Shown: positions 1 to 5,203 of the stretch, piece after piece | Position numbering within the stretch: position 1 is the first letter of the stretch | How the letters are laid out: the number at the start of each line of letters is the position of its first letter | NCBI GenBank assembly: GCA_000496215.1 | Contig: KI543217.1 | Span: 46,633-51,835 of the forward strand | Source of the DNA: an uncultured archaeon A07HN63 | GTDB lineage: Archaea; Halobacteriota; Halobacteria; Halobacteriales; Haloferacaceae | Reading direction: 5' to 3' | DNA: 5,203 nucleotides | Notes under the pieces: model-generated | Databases searched by the model: none | Told to the model about the DNA's origin: nothing | The model's input: only the letters and a program-made list of their open reading frames with translations | Position numbers and translations under genes: made by a program

Positions 1-480
1 GGATCGCTGGAGCTTGATCGGATCGGCGTTGTCGAGGATCCACTCGGTCTTGGTCGCCGAGAAGTAGGCGTCACATTCGAGGCCAGTTTTGTCGCGGATT
101 TCCTCGACGCTCAGCGTGTCGGTACTCTCGTCTTGGATTTCTTCGACGCGGTCGGTGGTGCGTCGATCCTGCCAGACCAGTGCGTTGTGCACTGGTTTGC
201 CGGTTTCTTTGTCCCAGATGATCGTGGTTTCACGCTGATTGGTGACCCCGATCGCCTCGAGCTGGGAGGCATCGATGCCGCCGTTGTCGAGGGCCTCGTT
301 GACGACGAGTTTGGTGTTTTCCCAGATTTCCATCGGGTCGTGCTCGACCCAGCCGGGCTCCGGGTAGATCTGTTCGTGTTTCTCATAGGCTTGCGATACA
401 ACGCCACCGTCGCTATCGAAGACGATGAAGCGTGTTCCAGTCGTTCCTTGGTCGATTGAGCCAACGTATGTGTCTGACAT
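1..480 (-). CDS. glpK: Glycerol kinase, N-terminal 160 residues (runs off the left edge)
   Basis: Catalyses ATP-dependent phosphorylation of glycerol to sn-glycerol 3-phosphate in the cytoplasm, feeding the divergent glpABC operon. Reading the minus strand from the ATG at 480-478 gives 160 uninterrupted codons to the window edge. Family landmarks of the FGGY sugar-kinase fold are present: the N-terminal phosphate-binding motif DQGTTGTR at residues 10-17, QIYPEPGWVEHDPMEIW at 37-53, NQRETTIIW at 81-89, and YFSATKTEWILD at 139-150. By alignment from memory with E. coli GlpK, Arg83, Glu84 and Tyr139 correspond to glycerol-contacting residues. The usual family length is about 500 residues, so roughly a third is seen and the catalytic Asp and C-terminal ATPase half are outside. 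The start is supported by a GGTGAT Shine-Dalgarno six bases upstream and by the position of the DQGTT motif. No frameshift or stop is seen. Confidence 0.97.
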   Translation of the reverse strand, partial: MSDTYVGSIDQGTTGTRFIVFDSDGGVVSQAYEKHEQIYPEPGWVEHDPMEIWENTKLVVNEALDNGGIDASQLEAIGVTNQRETTIIWDKETGKPVHNALVWQDRRTTDRVEEIQDESTDTLSVEEIRDKTGLECDAYFSATKTEWILDNADPIKLQRS

Positions 481-486
481 TGTGTA

Positions 487-492
487 ATCACC
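487..492 (-). promoter_or_regulatory. Shine-Dalgarno of glpK (GGTGAT)
   Basis: On the minus strand GGTGAT lies six bases before the glpK ATG and is fully complementary to the 3' end of haloarchaeal 16S rRNA (AUCACC). It supports the start at 480 and implies that glpK is translated from a leadered mRNA. A second purine-rich element, AAGGAG (496-501 read on the minus strand), lies further upstream, at 15 bases from the start, and is less well placed. Confidence 0.7.
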
Positions 493-501
493 ACACTCCT
501 T

Positions 502-526
502 GGGGGTTGCTCCCCCGCTGGCGGGG
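502..526 (-). promoter_or_regulatory. Overlapping GC-rich hairpins in the glpK 5' leader
   Basis: Read as the glpK transcript, CCCCG (526-522), loop CCAG, CGGGG (517-513) forms one stem. GGGGG (516-512), loop AGCAA, CCCCC (506-502) forms another. Both need the same G run at 512-516, so only one can form at a time. The element sits just upstream of the glpK Shine-Dalgarno. It could be a leader RNA switch, a DNA operator (the inverted repeat CCCCGC-TG-GCGGGG), or simply chance in GC-rich DNA. No U-tract follows on either strand, so it is not a typical terminator. Confidence 0.4.
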
Positions 527-532
527 AACCGA
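523..532 (+). repeat. 10-bp direct repeat GGGGAACCGA, copy 1 (glpK leader)
   Basis: The plus-strand sequence GGGGAACCGA occurs here and again at 836-845, immediately before glpA. This copy is between the candidate glpK TATA elements and the glpK start codon and overlaps the outer arm of the leader hairpin. A shared regulator site is possible; a chance repeat cannot be excluded. Confidence 0.45.
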
Positions 533-559
533 TCGCGGCTGGTCCCTCCACCACGGGTA

Positions 560-585
560 AACACTATAGAAGAACGTGATAAATG
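560..585 (-). promoter_or_regulatory. Candidate glpK promoter (TATA region)
   Basis: On the minus strand two AT-rich elements are visible: TTTATC (583-578) and CTATAG (569-564). Archaeal TATA boxes lie roughly 25 bases before the transcription start, which would place initiation near 555 or near 540 and give a glpK leader of about 60-75 bases containing the hairpins and Shine-Dalgarno. I cannot decide between the two elements from sequence alone. Confidence 0.45.
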
Positions 586-657
586 TTACTGCTATGCCCA
601 AGCTTCACCGTGTTTTGTGTGGTACACTGTCCCGTGGTTATCGGGCGTTTTTGCCGT

Positions 658-678
658 GTATGTGCATTAATCACACAC
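658..678. repeat. 21-bp imperfect palindrome in mid-intergenic region
   Basis: The arms GTATGTG (658-664) and CACACAC (672-678) are complementary at six of seven positions around the AT-rich centre CATTAAT (665-671). It lies well upstream of both candidate promoters (about 145-155 bases before the likely glpA TATA box and about 75-95 bases before the glpK ones). Dyad symmetry with an AT-rich centre is typical of a dimeric helix-turn-helix operator. No regulator can be named from this sequence. Confidence 0.4.
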
Positions 679-822
679 TAAATTCGGCGGTGGTCGGTCC
701 TGTGACACGTATCTCAGCGGGAATATCCTCCGAGTCGACAGGTGTCTGACGCGCGTTTGACTCGCGTGCGCGTTCTGTCACAGTGTTGTACAGTCTTACA
801 CAAAGGGAATAAAGTAAAGTCA

Positions 823-830
823 TTATAGTT
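823..830 (+). promoter_or_regulatory. Candidate glpA promoter TATA box (leaderless transcript likely)
   Basis: TTATAGTT begins 27 bases before the glpA ATG at 850. That spacing matches the archaeal TATA-to-start distance if transcription begins at or near the start codon, so glpABC mRNA is probably leaderless or has a very short leader. Consistent with this, there is no good Shine-Dalgarno before glpA. A second AT-rich stretch, AATAAAGTAAAG at 809-820, could also act as the TATA/BRE region, giving a start about ten bases earlier. Confidence 0.55.
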
Positions 831-835
831 CAATA

Positions 836-845
836 GGGGAACCGA
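836..845 (+). repeat. 10-bp direct repeat GGGGAACCGA, copy 2 (upstream of glpA)
   Basis: Identical to 523-532. It lies between the candidate glpA TATA box and the ATG (positions -14 to -5 relative to the start codon), where a bound protein would block the preinitiation complex. It is a poor Shine-Dalgarno (GGGGA without the GGTGA core). Confidence 0.45.
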
Positions 846-849
846 ACGG

Positions 850-2595
850 ATGAGTAGCACACCACACGTGATCGTCATCGGCGGAGGCTCGACGGGGTGC
901 GGCATCGCACGCGACCTCTCGATGCGGGGCGTCGATGTCACACTCGTCGAACAGGGTAATCTCACGCACGGGACGACAGGCCGAATGCACGGACTCCTCC
1001 ACAGCGGGGGCCGGTACGCGGTCGCTGACCAGGCCAGCGCGAAGGAGTGTATGATCGAGAACCGGATTCTGCGGGATATCGCCGACCACTGTGTCGAAGA
1101 GACCGGGGGGCTCTTCGTCAAGCGCCCGGAGGACTCCGAGGAGTACTTCCAAGAGAAACTGGAGGGCTGCAAGGAGTGCGACATCCCGGTCGAGGTGCTG
1201 TCAGCCGAGGAGGCTCGCGAGATGGAGCCATACCTCGCCAAGGATATCGACAAGGCGATCCGCGTCCCCGACGGCGCGGTCGACCCCTTCCGGCTCTGTG
1301 TGGCCAACGCCGCCAGCGCCGAGGAGAACGGCGCGCGCATCGAGACACACGCGCCCGTCGTCGATGTTCTCAAGGAGGGCGACGAGGTCGTCGGCGTCGA
1401 GGTCGAACACGAGTCCGGCCCAGGCAAGCGCGTCCACCGCGAGCCCGGCACACGCGAGGAAATCCGCGGCGACTACGTCGTCAACGCCACCGGCGCGTGG
1501 GCCGGACAGATCGGCGAGATGGCCGGCCTCGAAAAAGAGATCGAGGTCCGACCCGGCAAAGGCGTCATGACCATCATGAACACCCGGCAGGTCGACACCG
1601 TTGTCAACCGGTGTAAGCCGAAAGGCGACGCCGACATCGTCGTCCCCCACGAGACGACCTGTATCCTCGGCACCACAGATGTTGAGGTTGATGATCCCGA
1701 GGACTACCCCGAAGAGCAGTGGGAAGTCGACCTGATGATCGACACCCTCAAAGAGCTGGTGCCGATCGTCGAAGAGGCCCGGACGATCCGGTCCTTCTGG
1801 GGCGTCCGGCCGCTCTACGAGCCGCCGGGCACCGGCACGAGCGATTCGACGGATATCACCCGGGACTTCTTCTTGCTCGACCATGCCGACCGCGACGGTG
1901 TCGAGAACTTCACCAGTATCGTCGGCGGGAAGTTCACGACCTACCGGATGATGGGCGAGGACATCTCCGATCACGTCTGCGACAAGCTCGGCATCGACGC
2001 CGAGTGTCGCACCGACGAGGTGCCGCTGCCCGGTAGCGAGGACTTCTCGGTGCTGCGAGACTACATGGACGAGTTCGGCATCCGCTCGCCCATCGGCCGG
2101 CGGAGTGCACAGCGGCTCGGCTCCCGCACCGACGAGGTGCTGGACCACGACGGCCCCAACCCGGTCGTCTGTGAGTGTGAGGCCGTCACGCGCGCGGAAG
2201 TACAGGATGGGATCGAGGGCTCGGGCTCCGATCTCAACGCGGTCCGTCTCCGCACACGCGCTTCAATGGGTAACTGTCAGGGCGCGTTCTGCTGTCACCG
2301 GATGGCGTCGGAGCTCTACGACGAGTACGACGAGGAGACGGCCTACACCGCGTGGGACGAGCTCTACCAGGAACGCTGGAAGGGTGAACGCCACGCGATG
2401 TGGGGTCGACAGCTCTCACAGGCCGCCCTCAAGTACTCACTGCACGGCACGACGATGAACCGTGACAAGGACGCGGCGACGACCGACACCGTCATCAGCG
2501 ACTTCACCGCCTTCGATACCGGTGTCGGCGCGTCACCGAGCGACAGCGCGGCCGGTGCGGCAGCGACCGACGGCGGCCAGCGGGGAGACGACTGA
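850..2595 (+). CDS. glpA: Anaerobic-type glycerol-3-phosphate dehydrogenase subunit A
   Basis: FAD-dependent catalytic subunit that oxidises sn-glycerol 3-phosphate to dihydroxyacetone phosphate and passes electrons to GlpB/GlpC. The 581 residues show a Rossmann dinucleotide fold with GGGSTG at 11-16 and the ribose-binding acid at Glu34, then HGLLHSGGRYA at 47-57, KVPDG-like RVPDGAVDPFRL near 138-149, GVRPL at 318-322 and GGKFTTYR at 359-366. A C-terminal BFD-like domain carries four cysteines (C441, C443, C476, C481) expected to bind an iron-sulfur cluster. Order and motifs match E. coli GlpA (about 540 residues). From about residue 539 there is an extra Ala/Ser/Asp/Gly-rich tail without recognisable domain. 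The ATG at 850 is the only sensible start, because a TAG stop in frame lies at 826-828. First gene of the operon; its stop overlaps the glpB start by one base. Confidence 0.97.
   Translation: MSSTPHVIVIGGGSTGCGIARDLSMRGVDVTLVEQGNLTHGTTGRMHGLLHSGGRYAVADQASAKECMIENRILRDIADHCVEETGGLFVKRPEDSEEYFQEKLEGCKECDIPVEVLSAEEAREMEPYLAKDIDKAIRVPDGAVDPFRLCVANAASAEENGARIETHAPVVDVLKEGDEVVGVEVEHESGPGKRVHREPGTREEIRGDYVVNATGAWAGQIGEMAGLEKEIEVRPGKGVMTIMNTRQVDTVVNRCKPKGDADIVVPHETTCILGTTDVEVDDPEDYPEEQWEVDLMIDTLKELVPIVEEARTIRSFWGVRPLYEPPGTGTSDSTDITRDFFLLDHADRDGVENFTSIVGGKFTTYRMMGEDISDHVCDKLGIDAECRTDEVPLPGSEDFSVLRDYMDEFGIRSPIGRRSAQRLGSRTDEVLDHDGPNPVVCECEAVTRAEVQDGIEGSGSDLNAVRLRTRASMGNCQGAFCCHRMASELYDEYDEETAYTAWDELYQERWKGERHAMWGRQLSQAALKYSLHGTTMNRDKDAATTDTVISDFTAFDTGVGASPSDSAAGAAATDGGQRGDD
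2584..2587 (+). promoter_or_regulatory. Weak Shine-Dalgarno of glpB inside the glpA 3' end
   Basis: GGAG lies seven bases before the glpB ATG, within the last codons of glpA. It is only a partial match to the 16S 3' end. With the TGATG overlap (glpA stop 2593-2595, glpB start 2595-2597), it suggests that glpB relies largely on translational coupling to glpA. Confidence 0.45.
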
Positions 2596-3893
2596 TGGCG
2601 ATCAAAGAGGATGTTATCGTCATCGGCGGCGGACTCGCCGGCTCGATCGCCGCGCTGGAAGCAGCCGACAGTGACGCGACTGTTCGCCTGATCACCCACA
2701 AAAAGAGCACGCTCCGGCACGCCAGCGGGTTGATCGACGTGCTCGGCTATCTCGACGAGGAGGAACCGGTCGCCGATCCGTTTTCCGCGATCTCGGAGCT
2801 CCCGGACGATCACCCCTACTCGATCGCTGGCGAGACCGCGATCCGCGACGGGCTCGCCCGCTTCGACGAGGCTGTGGGCGACATGTATCAGGGCTCACAT
2901 ACCGATAACAACGCCCTGGTGCCGACGTTCGGCGGCGCGGTCAAACCGACCGCCCGGTATCCGACCGCGGCCGCGGCCGGCCTCGCCAGCGACAGCCGCG
3001 AGATGCTGGTCGTCGGCTTCGAGGAGTTGACCGAGTACAACGCCAACATGCTGGCCGACCACCTCGAACGCGCCGACGTGCCGTTCGATGCAGACGGCGT
3101 CGAACTCAATTTCCCCGGCGAGTACGCCAACGACTCCCGGGTCACCCGGTTCGCCAAACGGCTCGACAACGACGAGGATGTCGACCACGACGGCCAGACG
3201 ATGGGGGCCCGCGAGGCGCTCGCCGACTCGATCAAGCCACACCTCGGCGACGCCGAGCGCGTCGGGCTTCCGGCGTTCCTCGGCGACGAGCACGCCGCTG
3301 AGGTCCGTAGCGATCTTGAACGCGATCTCGGTGTCGACGTCTTCGAGATCCCGATGGGGCCGCCGAGTTTCCCCGGGATGCGGCTGGCCGACCAGCTCAA
3401 ACACGCGGTCGACGAGGCCGGTGTCCGCATCTCCGCGGGCAACCCGGTTGCCGACTACGAGACTGATGGCGACGAACTCGATGCCGTCCTCGTCGACAGC
3501 AAGGGCCGCGAGGTGCCCCACCACGCCGAGGAGTTCATCCTCGCGACGGGTGGGCTCGTCGGCAAAGGGATCGACTCAGAGCGTGACGGTACCGTCGAAG
3601 AACCGATCTTCGACTGCCACATCCCGCACTCCGACGACCGGTACGACTGGTTCGATCAGGAGGCCTTCGGCGATCAGCCCTTCGCCCACTTCGGCGTCCG
3701 GATCGACGAGGGGATGCGCCCGCTGGACGCCGACGGAAATCCGGAGTTCCCCAACCTCCGGGCGGCCGGCGCGGTCGTCGGCGGGACGGATACAGTAACG
3801 GAAAAATCACAGAGCGGTCTCTCGCTGACGACCGGTGCGGCTGCAGGGCAACGGGCGAGTGAACGAGCTGCGAAACGAGAGGTGAGCCAATGA
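2595..3893 (+). CDS. glpB: Anaerobic-type glycerol-3-phosphate dehydrogenase subunit B
   Basis: Second flavoprotein subunit of the membrane-associated GlpABC complex; it is thought to relay electrons between the GlpA flavin and GlpC. The 432-residue length is close to the roughly 420 of E. coli GlpB. An N-terminal dinucleotide-binding motif GGGLAG is at 11-16, followed by the family pattern LRHASGLIDVLGYL, then PPSFPGMRL at 256-264, the ATGG strand-turn at 317-320, and a C-terminal FAD/FMN-fold closure around AAGAVVGGTD at 390-399. E. coli GlpB has a cysteine-containing glycine-rich segment just after this last motif; here the equivalent is SQSGLSLTTGAAAG with no cysteine. No signal peptide or membrane helix is seen. 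The start is supported by a TGATG overlap with glpA and by the position of the nucleotide-binding motif. The glpC start overlaps its stop codon. Confidence 0.95.
   Translation: MAIKEDVIVIGGGLAGSIAALEAADSDATVRLITHKKSTLRHASGLIDVLGYLDEEEPVADPFSAISELPDDHPYSIAGETAIRDGLARFDEAVGDMYQGSHTDNNALVPTFGGAVKPTARYPTAAAAGLASDSREMLVVGFEELTEYNANMLADHLERADVPFDADGVELNFPGEYANDSRVTRFAKRLDNDEDVDHDGQTMGAREALADSIKPHLGDAERVGLPAFLGDEHAAEVRSDLERDLGVDVFEIPMGPPSFPGMRLADQLKHAVDEAGVRISAGNPVADYETDGDELDAVLVDSKGREVPHHAEEFILATGGLVGKGIDSERDGTVEEPIFDCHIPHSDDRYDWFDQEAFGDQPFAHFGVRIDEGMRPLDADGNPEFPNLRAAGAVVGGTDTVTEKSQSGLSLTTGAAAGQRASERAAKREVSQ
3879..3885 (+). promoter_or_regulatory. Strong Shine-Dalgarno of glpC (GAGGTGA) within glpB
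   Basis: GAGGTGA is a seven-base match to the complement of the haloarchaeal 16S 3' end and lies four bases before the ATG at 3890. It is the best ribosome-binding site in the operon, favours the upstream start over the internal Met31, and could let glpC be translated partly independently of glpB despite the ATGA overlap. Confidence 0.75.
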
Positions 3894-5194
3894 GCGACGC
3901 ACAACAACCCAGCGAGTTCGAACCGACGAGTGTTGCAGACGACTTCGAGGCCGTCGATGTCTTCCCCTCGACGGAGGATATGGACCTCCGGCCCGGAGCC
4001 GACAACTGCTACAAATGCACCAGCTGTGATACGTCCTGTCCGGTCGCCGAGGTTGACGAGGACTTCCCCGGTCCCAAGTTCCAGGGACCAGAACAGTGGC
4101 GGCTGAAACGCCACGAGGACGTCGACATCGACGACTCGATTCTGTCGTGTTCCAACTGCATGCGGTGTGACGACGCCTGTCCGTCGAGCGTCCCGCTGAG
4201 CCAGATGCACAACACTGCCCGCGGGGAGTACGTCGAAGAGCACATGGACAAGCTCTCGATCGAGTACCTCCGCAACCGGATGCTCTCGAACTACCGGACG
4301 ATGGCCTCCATCGGCAGCAAGGTCCCGCGGCTCTCGAACTTCGTGATGGGGCTTGGCATCACCAGCGTCCTCGGCGAGAAGATCATGGGCATTCCCAGCG
4401 AGCGGGACGTGCCCGAGTTCGCCACCGAAACCTTCCGGCAGTGGTGGAAGAAGCGCGGCGGCTCGACGGTCAGCAACCCGGACAAACAGGTCGCGTACTT
4501 CCACGGCTGTTACTCCAACTTCAACACCGTCGAGGTTGGCAAGGCGATGGTGCGTGTCTTCGAGGAGTTCGGCTACGAGGTCCTCGTCCCGAAACAGCAG
4601 TGTTCGGGCACGCCGATGTTCGCCAACGGCATGCTGAAAGACGCCCGCCGTGAGGCCGAGGTCAACGTTCGCGAACTCGGCGAGGCCATCGACAACGGCG
4701 CGGAGGTCATCGCCTCCTGTACGTCCTGTTCGATGGCACTCCGACAGGAGTATCCCGAACTCTTTGACATCGAGGGGATCGAGGAACTCTCCGAGCACAC
4801 GTGGGAGGCCCTCGAATTCCTGCGCGTCCACGAGGACATGGGGCAGGCGATCCGGGAAAGCGAGGTCGATCCGCAGGCCTTCGCCTACCACGCGCCGTGT
4901 CACGCCCGGAATCAGGGGCTGGACCGGCAGGCGGTCGAACTCTTCCGCGAACTCGACGGCGTCACCATCGAGGACGTCGGCGACTCCTGTTCCGGCATCT
5001 CGGGAACCTACGGCTGGAAGTCCGAGAAGTACGAGACCTCGATGAAGATCGGCGCGGAGATGTTCGAGCACATGGAACACGCCGAGGGCGACGTCGGCAT
5101 GACCGAGTGTCCGACCTGTGCGATGCAGATGAACCACGGGACAGGCTACGAGATCCGCCACCCGCTGGAACTGCTCGAAGAAGCACTGGTCTGA
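3890..5194 (+). CDS. glpC: Anaerobic-type glycerol-3-phosphate dehydrogenase subunit C, iron-sulfur/quinone-linking
   Basis: Iron-sulfur subunit that attaches GlpAB to the membrane and carries electrons towards the quinone pool (menaquinone in haloarchaea, by general knowledge). The 434 residues contain two ferredoxin-type CxxCxxCxxxCP motifs (C40, C43, C46, C50 and C87, C90, C93, C97), a linker at about 110-195 with possible amphipathic segments but no clear membrane helix, then two CCG-type domains. Domain one uses C207, C238, C277 and C280; domain two uses C337, C367, C407 and C410. In both, the central CCG is CSG (S239, S368), unlike E. coli GlpC. The C-terminal GISGTYGWKSEKYETS block at 369-384 is strongly family-like. 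An N-terminal extension of about 30 residues relative to E. coli precedes the first cluster. Last visible gene of the operon; it overlaps glpB by four bases. Confidence 0.96.
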   Translation: MSDAQQPSEFEPTSVADDFEAVDVFPSTEDMDLRPGADNCYKCTSCDTSCPVAEVDEDFPGPKFQGPEQWRLKRHEDVDIDDSILSCSNCMRCDDACPSSVPLSQMHNTARGEYVEEHMDKLSIEYLRNRMLSNYRTMASIGSKVPRLSNFVMGLGITSVLGEKIMGIPSERDVPEFATETFRQWWKKRGGSTVSNPDKQVAYFHGCYSNFNTVEVGKAMVRVFEEFGYEVLVPKQQCSGTPMFANGMLKDARREAEVNVRELGEAIDNGAEVIASCTSCSMALRQEYPELFDIEGIEELSEHTWEALEFLRVHEDMGQAIRESEVDPQAFAYHAPCHARNQGLDRQAVELFRELDGVTIEDVGDSCSGISGTYGWKSEKYETSMKIGAEMFEHMEHAEGDVGMTECPTCAMQMNHGTGYEIRHPLELLEEALV

Positions 5195-5203
5195 CGACGT
5201 TCG

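Larger units (their letters stand above)
481..849. promoter_or_regulatory. Divergent glpK / glpABC intergenic control region
   Basis: This 369-base gap separates the two divergent start codons and holds no convincing gene. It is visibly more AT-rich than the flanking coding DNA (one 60-base line, 601-660, is about half GC). It contains AT-rich candidate TATA elements for each direction near 564-583 (minus) and 808-830 (plus), a GC-rich hairpin cluster in the glpK leader at 502-526, a 21-bp imperfect palindrome at 658-678, and a 10-bp direct repeat near both starts. The arrangement implies shared control of kinase and dehydrogenase, presumably by glycerol or a DeoR-type GlpR-like regulator known in haloarchaea; no regulator is encoded in the window, so that part is inference. 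Confidence 0.85.

Noticed and set aside
502..526. GC-rich stems as a Rho-independent-style terminator
   Set aside because: No T-tract follows on either strand, and the position is a 5' leader rather than a gene end.
111..554. A 147-codon minus-strand frame overlapping the glpK start
   Set aside because: It is out of frame with glpK, whose translation matches glycerol kinase throughout; the Ser/Thr/Arg-rich product is a shift artefact and atypical for a haloarchaeon.
583..681. Small plus-strand ORF of 32 codons (starting MLLLCPS), six cysteines
   Set aside because: Codon use and composition are unlike the neighbours, it overlaps the minus-strand promoter region, and no initiation signal is seen. 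A cysteine-rich micropeptide is conceivable but unsupported.
594..749. Small plus-strand ORF of 51 codons (starting MPKLHRV) in the intergenic region
   Set aside because: It is basic and cysteine-containing rather than acidic, has no Shine-Dalgarno or TATA spacing, and spans the mid-intergenic palindrome. Most likely chance.
700..783. 8-bp inverted pair CTGTGACA (700-707) and TGTCACAG (776-783)
   Set aside because: About one such pair is expected by chance in a region this size, and the 68-base spacing fits no common operator design.
1201..2148. A 315-codon minus-strand open frame opposite glpA
   Set aside because: Same explanation: a codon-bias shadow of glpA with no motif, no ribosome-binding site and no promoter.
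3674..5161. A 495-codon open frame on the minus strand opposite glpB 3' end and glpC
   Set aside because: It lies wholly antisense to genes with unmistakable family motifs; long open antisense frames are expected in GC-rich DNA with strong codon bias. The translation has no recognisable domain and has low-complexity Arg/His/Val/Gly/Leu composition.
5195..5203. Terminator or next gene after glpC
   Set aside because: Only nine bases remain, with no T-rich run; nothing can be called.

Overview
The window comes from a haloarchaeon (class Halobacteria; I cannot fix the genus). The proteins are strongly acidic, the coding DNA is GC-rich, Shine-Dalgarno elements match the archaeal 16S 3' end (GAGGTGA, GGTGAT), and one gene appears to have a leaderless TATA-type promoter. 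All four recognisable genes belong to one pathway, catabolism of glycerol through sn-glycerol 3-phosphate.

Layout. Positions 1-480 (minus strand) hold the first 160 residues of glycerol kinase, glpK; the rest lies beyond the left edge. Positions 481-849 are a noncoding divergent control region, visibly more AT-rich than the genes, with candidate promoters for both directions and several small repeats. Positions 850-5194 (plus strand) hold a complete, tightly packed operon glpA-glpB-glpC. The junctions overlap by 1 base (glpA/glpB) and 4 bases (glpB/glpC), so translational coupling is likely. Only nine bases follow glpC and no terminator is visible.

How the genes work together. GlpK phosphorylates glycerol to glycerol 3-phosphate. 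The GlpABC complex oxidises this to dihydroxyacetone phosphate. GlpA is the FAD catalytic subunit with a C-terminal BFD-type four-cysteine domain. GlpB is the second flavoprotein subunit. GlpC is the iron-sulfur subunit that links the complex to the membrane and the quinone pool. Archaeal lipids use glycerol 1-phosphate, so this glycerol 3-phosphate branch is best read as catabolic.

I found no mobile element, CRISPR array, tRNA, rRNA or unknown defence-like system. The points most worth a second look are smaller. Both CCG motifs of GlpC have become CSG. A 10-bp sequence is repeated near the start of both transcription units. The glpK leader can form two mutually exclusive hairpins. GlpA has a low-complexity acidic tail, and GlpC has an N-terminal extension.
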